Assembly: GCA_024275565.1 (NCBI GenBank)
Contig: JAJRYY010000147.1
Span: forward strand, 1 to 38,564
Direction: 5' to 3'
From: Planctomycetota bacterium
GTDB taxonomy: Bacteria; Planctomycetota; Phycisphaerae; UBA1845
Length of the DNA: 38,564 bases
Shown: piece after piece, positions 32,046-38,564 of the stretch
Layout: each line of letters begins with the position of its first letter
Numbering within the stretch: the stretch's first letter is position 1
The notes under the pieces: model-generated
Told to the model about the DNA's origin: nothing
The model's database searches: none
Seen by the model: only the letters and a program-made list of their open reading frames with translations
Position numbers and translations under genes: made by a program

Positions 32046-33550
32046 CGCTCGCTATCGTATTCGCTGCATACCTGCTCGGGATGGCGGGTATCGGGCTGTA
32101 TTGCTCCCGGTTCAATAAAGACCTCGGAGATTTCGTGCTCGGAGGACGCCGACTTGGTCCGTGGGTCGCTGCCTTCAGCGCACAGGCGAGCGATTTCAGT
32201 GGTTGGCTGCTCGTTGGACTACCCGCAGCTGCCTATGTCAGCGGGTTCAGCATGATTTGGACGTGTATTGGCTGCACGCTCGGTGTGATGTTCAACTGGA
32301 TGCTGCTCGCTCCCGCCATGCGCCACTACTCGCAGAAGTACAACGCGCTCACCGTCCCCGATTTCCTCGAAGCCCGATTCAACGATACCACGCGGATCAT
32401 TCGTGTGATGGCGGTCCTGACCATCCTCATTTTCTACGCCAGCTATATTTCCCAGCAGTTCGACGCGGCTGGGAAGGTCTTCAGCTCCGCCTTCGCCGGA
32501 CGTGTTCCATGGGGCGAGACCGAGACGTGGACCTACTATCGTCAGGGACTCATCATCGGCATGGTCGTCATTCTGGGTTACACAGCCATGGGCGGTTTCA
32601 TGGCGGTGTGCTGGACCGATTTCGTGCAGGCGATTCTCATGGTGTCAGCCCTGGTTGCGCTTCCGGTGATCGCCATTGTGAAACTTGGCGGATTCGGAGC
32701 GATGTGGGAGGCGCTGCATGCGGCTGGGGCGAGCGATATGCTGCTTGCTGTTGATGGGGGGAAGGTTGGTGCATCGCTGTTTTTCGGGGTGATCCTTGCT
32801 GGATTGACCTGGGGCGTTGGCTATCCTGGTCAGCCACACATCGTCAGCCGCTTCATGGCGATCGAAAACCCAAATAAAATCCCAAAGAGCGCCCTGATTT
32901 CGGTGGTCTGGTCGCTGTTTGCGCTTTATGGATCGATGTTCGTGGGCCTTGCTGCACGGGCGATTCTCGACCAGGAACTGACGGGTAAGGACGTCGAACA
33001 CGCGATGCCCCTGCTCGCGCTGCAGTTGCTCCCCCCGGTCCTCGCTGGGTTGATACTGTCCGCGGCTGTGGCTGCCATGATGAGTACGGTCGATTCTCAG
33101 ATCATCGTTGCGGTGGCTGCCGTGGTCCGTGATGGGTATGAAAAGCTCTTTGGCGGTCATCCAAGCGGGCGGACTGCTGTCTGGTTGTCGCGAGCGGTGG
33201 TATTGGGGCTTGGTGTCGGCGGTGTCGCGATGGCGTGGGAGAAAGGGGACGTATTCAAGGGGATCCTCGATGCCTGGGGCGGTCTGGCTGCGAGCCTTGG
33301 TCCCGCGATCGTCCTTGGTTGCCTCTGGCATGGAACATCGCGGGCTGGCGTCATTGTCGGGATGGGAACCGGATCGCTGCTGGTCCAATCCTGGGGGATG
33401 TTGATGGGGTTTATGGGCGGATCAGAGGCATTGTCTGGTGCTGTTCCGCATTTTGAATCCGTCAAACTTCTGGTGTGCGTTGGGGTCAATTTAATGCTGG
33501 TCGTCCTGATCTCGCTGATCTGCCCGCCAGCCGATCGGTCCACTGCGTGA
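32042..33550 (+). CDS. putP: Sodium/proline symporter
   Basis: 502 residues, the normal length for PutP of the SSS (solute:sodium symporter) family; it imports L-proline with Na+. Family stretches align well with PutP: DFVLGGRRLGPWVAAFSAQA and SDFSGWLLVGLPAAAYVSG (about 30-69), NALTVPDFLEARFND (about 101-115), GYPGQPHIVSRFMAI (about 261-275) and SAVAAMMSTVDSQIIVAVAA (about 340-360). About 13 membrane helices are visible. It overlaps the upstream small membrane protein by 4 nt. No putA (proline oxidation) gene is nearby. A hairpin that could end this transcript is about 340 nt downstream. Confidence 0.95.
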   Translation: MTLAIVFAAYLLGMAGIGLYCSRFNKDLGDFVLGGRRLGPWVAAFSAQASDFSGWLLVGLPAAAYVSGFSMIWTCIGCTLGVMFNWMLLAPAMRHYSQKYNALTVPDFLEARFNDTTRIIRVMAVLTILIFYASYISQQFDAAGKVFSSAFAGRVPWGETETWTYYRQGLIIGMVVILGYTAMGGFMAVCWTDFVQAILMVSALVALPVIAIVKLGGFGAMWEALHAAGASDMLLAVDGGKVGASLFFGVILAGLTWGVGYPGQPHIVSRFMAIENPNKIPKSALISVVWSLFALYGSMFVGLAARAILDQELTGKDVEHAMPLLALQLLPPVLAGLILSAAVAAMMSTVDSQIIVAVAAVVRDGYEKLFGGHPSGRTAVWLSRAVVLGLGVGGVAMAWEKGDVFKGILDAWGGLAASLGPAIVLGCLWHGTSRAGVIVGMGTGSLLVQSWGMLMGFMGGSEALSGAVPHFESVKLLVCVGVNLMLVVLISLICPPADRSTA

Positions 33551-33890
33551 CATCAAGGCCAAATACCGTATATACCCGGTCAAAATGGGCAATATTTACC
33601 GATTTGGCGGATTGCTTAGGTAAAATTTACGACTCAAAGTACCCAATTTACCTATTGACGCCAAATTGGAAATCTTCTACCTTCGTTGAACGTGGTTGTT
33701 GAGGCGATTTGGCGCGTCATGCGACTTTCGCTGATTCGAGCTTGTTAAAACCGCGTACATCGGTAGCTTTCCGGATTGCTGGGGAAAAGAAGCCGCGAGC
33801 TACAAGAATTGCCCTTGAGCAGACGTCGAGGTCTGGGCGTCAGTTGTCTGGGCGTCATTGTATTGCCTGGGCGTCATTCTGTTTCGAGGA

Positions 33891-33930
33891 AAAACACCTG
33901 CCGACGGGTTCGCCCGGCGGCTGGGTGTTT
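33891..33930. terminator. UUCG tetraloop hairpin, bidirectional terminator candidate
   Basis: AAACACC and GGTGTTT form the base of the stem; the upper stem GCCGACGGG pairs with CCCGGCGGC (one mismatch) around a TTCG loop at 33909-33912. A T5 tract follows on the - strand and TTT on +. It could end both putP and the leftward ferredoxin transcript. Confidence 0.7.
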
Positions 33931-33951
33931 ATCTGGGGGGCCACTTTTTGG

Positions 33952-34060
33952 GTCGCGGTGGTCCTTTTGGATTGCGGTTATCTTTTTGGGTTGCAGTAAT
34001 CTTTTTGGGTTGCAGTAATCTTTTTGGGTTGCAGTAATCTTTTTGGGTTGCAGTGATCTC
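33952..34060. repeat. 19-bp tandem array, 5-6 units
   Basis: Units at 33952, 33971, 33990, 34009 and 34028. The last three are identical (GTTGCAGTAATCTTTTTGG); the first two are diverged (GTCGCGGTGGTCCTTTTGG, ATTGCGGTTATCTTTTTGG). A partial unit begins at 34047. Confidence 0.93.
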
Positions 34061-34094
34061 AGGCAGTGACCTTAGAAAGACGTGATTGCCCGGG

Positions 34095-34246
34095 GCAGGA
34101 CTTCTTGATCGCAGGACTTCCTGAGCGTGTGTCACTTCCTGATGTACATCATCCCTTGAGCGTACACATCTCATGACCGTACACATCTCCTGAACATGCA
34201 TATCTCCTGAGTACGCATCGACTCTCTTGAGTATGCATCTACCAGG
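34095..34246. repeat. 16-20-bp degenerate tandem array, about 9 units
   Basis: Units start at 34095, 34111, 34127, 34144, 34161, 34178, 34195, 34212 and 34232. Examples are GCAGGACTTCCTGAGC, CGTACACATCTCATGAC, CGTACACATCTCCTGAA and CATGCATATCTCCTGAG. It ends about 35 nt before the ferredoxin stop and follows the 19-bp array after about 35 nt. Confidence 0.82.
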
Positions 34247-34281
34247 CGTGGCCGGCTGATCTACGGGGTTAAGGTATAGAT

Positions 34282-34557
34282 TTACTGGATTCTTGTTGCC
34301 AGTTCCGGGACCATGAGAACCTGCTCTGAGGGGACCATGGTGATGACATGCCATGGGCAGACCTGGGCGCATAGCTTGCACCCGATACAGACGGGCAGAT
34401 CGATCGTACAGATGCCCATCGCGTAACCTGGATGGGCGGGATCGGCGATTTTATCAATGCAATCCACCGGACAGACCGTCACACAGGAGTCGCACCCTGT
34501 GCAGAGATCCTCATCCAGAATGGCCAACTGCTTGGGAAGTTTCTTTTTCTTTGCCAT
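34282..34557 (-). CDS. 2x[4Fe-4S] ferredoxin
   Basis: 91 residues from ATG 34557; an in-frame GTG five codons earlier is possible. Two complete 4Fe-4S motifs are present, CTGCDSCVTVCPVDC and CIGCKLCAQVCPW, each C-x2-C-x2-C-x3-C-P, separated by a long loop of about 25 residues (IDKIADPAHPGYAMGICTID). The first motif ends VCPVDCID and the second VCPWHVITM. This is a small cytoplasmic electron carrier; the partner is unknown because neither neighbour is a redox enzyme. A lysine-rich start (MAKKKKLPKQ) is notable. The long loop resembles planctomycete and chlamydial-type ferredoxins; the exact role is not known. Confidence 0.9.
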   Translation of the reverse strand: MAKKKKLPKQLAILDEDLCTGCDSCVTVCPVDCIDKIADPAHPGYAMGICTIDLPVCIGCKLCAQVCPWHVITMVPSEQVLMVPELATRIQ

Positions 34558-34615
34558 TCGTCGCCACACCAAAATCTAACGAATTCACATCCGGCCTGAT
34601 TGATGAGCTGTGAGG

Positions 34616-34654
34616 GACTCATCGGCTACCTGACTCATCGGCTACCTGACTGCC
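34616..34654. repeat. 16-bp exact tandem duplication
   Basis: GACTCATCGGCTACCT occurs at 34616-34631 and 34632-34647, with a partial third copy (GACTGCC). Confidence 0.9.
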
Positions 34655-34839
34655 CGAAGCGGGGGGGATTGTATCCGTCCAGGCTGACGTGGGCAAGTTC
34701 GCATGAATTCGGGCGTTGAATATCTTCGCTGACGCTGTCATACACCAGTTTCCTCAATAGGTTGAGGCTTGACGATGTTTGCGCGTGGTCGTTACGATGC
34801 CTGACCCGGTCCTTTTGGTTTCAGCTTCTCGGTGCGTTC

Positions 34840-37800
34840 GTGTCCAAGCAAACTTCAGAACATCATCTTAATCTTTTCTCGCCGGAAATGGCGTTTAGCG
34901 GAGCTTCGCGACGGCGGCGGGCGCTGATTCTACCCCGACTGCTTCGAGAGGAGGGTGAGAAGAAAATCCATGAAGGTTCGGAGCAGGACAGAGCTTATGA
35001 GATCGTCAAAAAATGGGCCGATTTCGAATCGGGTGGTCATCTCAAGGGGAAAGAGTCATCGCGGGATGCAGAATTTCTCAACGATGTATTCGGACAAGCC
35101 CTTGGGTACAAGTTGCACCCGGACAACCCAACGGATTATCACATCGAACGGGAATTCACGATTCCGGGGGTGGGGAATGCGGATGGTGCAATTGGGTCAT
35201 TCCCAGGCGATCTGAACGGTTCTCCGCGTGCGGTGATCGAACTCAAGGGTGCGTATGTTGACCTTGACCGCGATCGATCACAGGGGCGTACCCCGGTCCA
35301 GCAGCTTTGGGACTACCTCAACGCACTACCGGATTGTCCCTGGGGCATTTTGAGCAATTTCGTCACGACCCGTCTTTATCATCGGGACAGGACACCCCTT
35401 GCATATGAGGAATTCACGCTTGAGGAGATGCAGGAGCTGTCGCGTTTTCGACAATTCTACTGTCTGTTTCAGCGCAGCGGAATCCTCGACACAACACTCG
35501 GTCGTCCGCCGATCGCTGAGATGCTTCTCGAACAAAGTGCGGAGCGGCAGCGTACCGTTGGCGACAAATTGTACGAGGAATACCGAAGCAATCGACACGA
35601 CTTGATCTATCACCTGCACAAGCGCAAAAAGCACCCACTCGACGAGGCGATCCGGATCGCTCAGAAGTTGCTCGACCGCATCATCTTTATCGCGTTCTGC
35701 GAAGACAGAGATTTGCTGCGATCGAAGGTCATCGAAAGCGCCTACAAGAATGTCGCACCCTTTGATCGTGCGAGAAATCCGAAATGGCGAAATTTTGTCA
35801 ATCTGTTCGCCGCTGTCGATCGGGGACATGCTTCTATCGGCGTTCAAGAGGGGTACAACGGCGGATTATTCAAGCATGATCCTGAGGTGGACGACCTCGA
35901 TCTGGATGACGAGTGGACCGATTTCTTCCAGAGCGTAGGCCAATATGATTTCAAGGATGAGGTCAACGTAGACGTCCTCGGTCACCTGTTCGAAAAATCG
36001 ATCACCGAGCTTGAAAAGATGCGTGTTGGCGGGTTGTTCGTGACGGACGAGGACGAACCGACCCCAACAGCGATGAAGAAATCGGCTGAGCGCAAGCGCT
36101 TCGGAGTCTACTATACTCCACCGGATTTCACCCGTTATATTGCGCTTGCCACCATCGGCCAACTCGTTACGGAACGTTTCGACGCGCTCAAGCTGGAGTA
36201 CAAGGTTGATCCCGACGGGAGTAATACCAGGGAGAATGATGCGGACTTAATCGCCTACTGGCGCGCGTGCCTCGAAGCGGTCAGGAGCTTGAAGGTTTGC
36301 GATCCTGCGTGTGGTAGCGGAGCGTTTCTCATAGCAGCCTACGAAGCGATTGAGGAGTTCTATATCCGAATTGCCGACCACCTTGAGATTCATGGAGGTC
36401 GGGATGAGGCGGATAAGCTCCGTGATGACTATCCCAATACCATTCTTGCTGAGAATCTCTACGGCGTTGACGTCTCGCTTGAGGCCGTGGAGATATCGCA
36501 GCTTGCCTTGTGGATTCGCTCAGCCAGGCGAAATCGAACGCTGGCAGACCTCTCCAGGAATATCGTTTGCGGAAACAGTCTTGTAGACGACGGCGAGGTA
36601 CACGAGCGTGCCATGAATTGGCGTGACACTTTTCCGGAAGTGTTTGATCGGGATCAGTCCGGATTCGACTGTATCATCGGCAATCCACCGTGGGAACGTG
36701 TCAAGCTGCAGGAACGGGAGTTCTTCGCATTCCCCGCACCGAAGATCGCTGGAGCGGTCAATGCGGCCTCGCGGAGAAAGGCGATTGCCGCGTTGGAACA
36801 CGATGACCCCGATCTGTACAGCCGTTATATGCAGGCCAAACACAACGCGGATGGCGTCTTGACGTATGCGCGAAACTCGGGACGCTATCCTCTCACCGGT
36901 AAGGGTGATATCAACCATTACACACTGTTTGCAGAACTGGCTCGGACGTTGGTATCGCCGAATGGTATGGTCGGTCTGCTCATTCCATCGGGTATCGCGA
37001 GCGACAAATCGTGTCAGGCGTTTTTCAATGCGATGACGGATGAACGCAGACTCCGCAGCCTTCATGACTTTGAGAATCGAAAGGGAATCTTTGCAGATTT
37101 GCACCGGTCCTTCAAATTCTGTACGCTGATCTTTGGTGGTGAAAAACGATCGTTCCCGGCCTCCGACTTCGTTTTCTTTGCCCACACGATGGAGGACCTG
37201 TTGGAGAAGGATCGCCACATCGCCCTTACGCCTGATGATATGGCGCTGATGAACCCGAACACTCGAACGTGTCCAATCTTCCGCTCCCGACGGGACGCCG
37301 ATCTGACGCGTGCCATCTATAACCGCATTCCGATTCTGATCGATCGGAACCGGAAAGCTGGCGGGAACCCCTGGGGCGTGAAGTTTATAACGATGTTCCA
37401 CCAGACGAATGATGCGGAAAAATTCCGCACGGGCGACGAACTCAGGAAAATGAAATTCAAGCTCGATGGCAACCAGTGGCGTAAGGGAAAAGCGACGTAC
37501 CTATCCTCTCTACGAAGCCAAAATGGTTCAGAAATATGACCATCGAGCGGCGGGTGTTGTCATCGAGGAAGACAACTGGTTCCGCCAAGCCCAAACCGTT
37601 AAGAGCAGTCTAGTGCAACATCAGAACCCTGAGTTCTCAGTGATCCCGCGATGGTGGATTAGTTCAAATGAGATATCCTCAGCGATCAAGGAGAAAGCCT
37701 CAACCGCGTTTCTGGCGTTTAAGAACGTCACCAGTCCGACGAATGAGCGTACTATGATCGCGGCATTCATTCCGAGAACGGGAGTTGTCAACTCAGCTCC

Positions 37801-38302
37801 GCTTATGCTAACCGGGTCGGACGTGTCTACAAAACTCGAGTCATGCCTCCTGGCGAACCTAAACGCCTTCGTCCTAGACTTTGTCGCACGACGAAAGATC
37901 GGAAATGTAAATTTGAATTTCTTTTTGATTGAGCAGTTTCCAATGCTCGCACCGGACGTTTACGCTGACCGTTGCCCGTGGAACAAGCGAAAAACGCTTG
38001 AATCGTGGATATCGGACCGTGTGCTGAAACTTACCTGTACAGCCAATGACATGCTTCCGCTGGCGGAAGCAGCCGGGTTCAAGCAGGGTGTCCGCAAATG
38101 GAAGCAACCAGAGCGGGTCGAGATCATGGCTGACCTGGATGCCGCCTATTTTCTGCTCTACGGTATCAAACGGGATGAGGCAGAGTACATTCTCTCGACC
38201 TTTACCGGGACACGACGTCGCGACGAATCGGAAACCGGGACGTTCCGTACCAGCGAGTTGATTCTTGCAAAGTACGACGAACTCGTCGCCGCGTCCTCGT
38301 GA
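34840..38302 (+). pseudogene. Type IIG restriction-modification enzyme with 1-nt frameshift
   Basis: Two frames join into one protein of about 1,150 residues. N-terminal: a nuclease-like part with NADGAIG then VIELKG, a D...ExK arrangement as in PD-(D/E)xK nucleases (35170-35250). Middle: the FGVYYTP motif typical of Type IIG methylases, SAM motif I DPACGSGAFL (36301), then NPPW (36682), the catalytic motif of N6-adenine methylases. C-terminal: LPLYEAKM-like and FDHR-like motifs (YPLYEAKMVQKYDHRAAG), then a target-recognition region. The first frame ends at 37539; the second is open to 38302. Removing one T at 37504 makes KATYLPLYEAKM continuous. Start uncertain: GTG 34840, TTG 34762 or ATG 34888, none with a good ribosome-binding site. 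It modifies and cuts foreign DNA; the shift would remove the specificity region. A sequencing error is possible. Confidence 0.75.
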
Positions 38303-38333
38303 TCTTATCCACAGATTGTAGACGTCCCCCTCG

Positions 38334-38564
38334 CTATGCGTGGGCGGTTTGGCGGCGTCCGAAGACTGTGGTTCCGCCGATGATGAGGAGCATGGTGAGC
38401 ATGACCAGGCCCCATTCTGACACGGTGGGAACGCCGATGAGGACTTCGCAGTCGTCGGCGACGCCGTCACCATCAAGGTCGTCGCAGGTCGTACCGAATC
38501 CTGCCCACTGTGCATCTGGAATGGGGAGGCAGTTTGCTTCCTCAAGGAAGAGGCATGCACCCGA
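38334..38564 (-). CDS. C-terminus of an IPTL-CTERM-like anchored exported protein
   Basis: Open from the window edge; only the last 76 residues are present. A Cys-containing stretch (GACLFLEEANCLPIPDAQW...GTTC) recalls the Cys-rich repeats of the gene at 24889. A calcium-loop stretch (DDLDGDGVADDCE) is followed by the sorting tail VPTVSEWGLVMLTMLLIIGG and TTVFGRRQ. The tail has the PT-x-SEWG start, a hydrophobic helix and an Arg end, as in IPTL-CTERM signals processed by exosortase-type systems. The catalytic or binding domain, if any, lies outside the window. Confidence 0.75.
   Translation of the reverse strand, partial: SGACLFLEEANCLPIPDAQWAGFGTTCDDLDGDGVADDCEVLIGVPTVSEWGLVMLTMLLIIGGTTVFGRRQTAHA

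Larger units (their letters stand above)
33551..34281. other. 731-nt gap with a terminator and two tandem arrays
   Basis: It lies between putP (rightward) and the ferredoxin gene (leftward). The first 150 nt are AT-richer, with TTTACC words and an imperfect inverted repeat (AGGTAAAATT near 33618, AATTTACCT near 33646). Three CTGGGCGTCA copies occur near 33833-33875. A UUCG-capped hairpin follows at 33891-33930, then a 19-bp array and a 16-17-bp array. No gene is supportable on either strand. Confidence 0.6.

Noticed and set aside
33952-34246. CRISPR array
   Set aside because: Units are contiguous without spacers, are only 16-20 bp and there are no cas genes.
33929-34381. Frame on - running through the 19-bp and 17-bp arrays into the ferredoxin gene
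   Set aside because: It is produced by array translation and is out of frame with the certain ferredoxin.

Overview
The window looks like a chromosomal segment of a planctomycete, most likely of the Phycisphaerae type. This rests on several extracellular proteins ending in paired Asp-rich dockerin-like modules (D-x-D-G-D-x-D ... DF-x-GF), a 12-repeat Cys-rich secreted protein built on ACCLPDGTC, FG-GAP/ASPIC-UnbV surface proteins and an IPTL-CTERM-like anchor. The base composition is moderately GC-rich by eye. No rRNA, tRNA, phage, IS element or CRISPR array was seen.

Layout, left to right. (1) 1-2.4 kb: the end of a sialidase-like BNR protein, a DUF115/MptE-like protein and a secreted cohesin-like protein, all on +. 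(2) 2.7-7.0 kb: a POT peptide transporter with a large extramembrane insertion and an FG-GAP/ASPIC-UnbV/dockerin protein, both on -. (3) 7.3-10.0 kb: a DUF442-like phosphatase lipoprotein overlapping ligA (DNA ligase), on +. (4) 10.0-16.5 kb, on -: a P-loop gene interrupted by one in-frame stop, a membrane coiled-coil protein, larC, a membrane-anchored DUF362-dockerin protein and pdhA. (5) 16.9-18.2 kb: an FG-GAP/dockerin protein on +. (6) 18.5-24.7 kb, on -: ispA-dxs-nadK (isoprenoid precursors and NADP), then kup. (7) 24.9-30.4 kb, on -: xseA-xseB-DUF2723 as an overlapping operon with a good sigma70-type promoter, then the Cys-rich repeat protein. (8) 30.8-33.6 kb, on +: a frameshifted lectin-like/dockerin gene, a tiny membrane protein overlapping putP, and putP. 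(9) 34.3-38.6 kb: a 2x[4Fe-4S] ferredoxin (-), a Type IIG restriction-modification gene broken by a 1-nt frameshift (+) and the end of an IPTL-CTERM protein (-).

The most unusual feature is not a gene. Short degenerate tandem arrays (units of 13-23 bp, 2 to 9 copies) sit in many intergenic gaps and run into the ends of genes. Units carry a start codon (P-loop gene), a ribosome-binding site (cohesin-like gene, coiled-coil gene) or a stop codon (pdhA, POT transporter). Where arrays lie inside genes, as in xseB, the P-loop gene and the small membrane protein, the unit is 15 or 18 bp and so keeps frame. The best examples are nine 13-bp units after ligA, nine 15-bp units encoding a GRGDx-type pentapeptide and now containing TAA, six 17-bp units over a start codon, and back-to-back 19-bp and 16-17-bp arrays near 34 kb. 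This suggests continuing slippage or duplication that remodels gene boundaries. Three genes in the window are interrupted by a single substitution or a 1-nt shift; sequencing error cannot be excluded for them.
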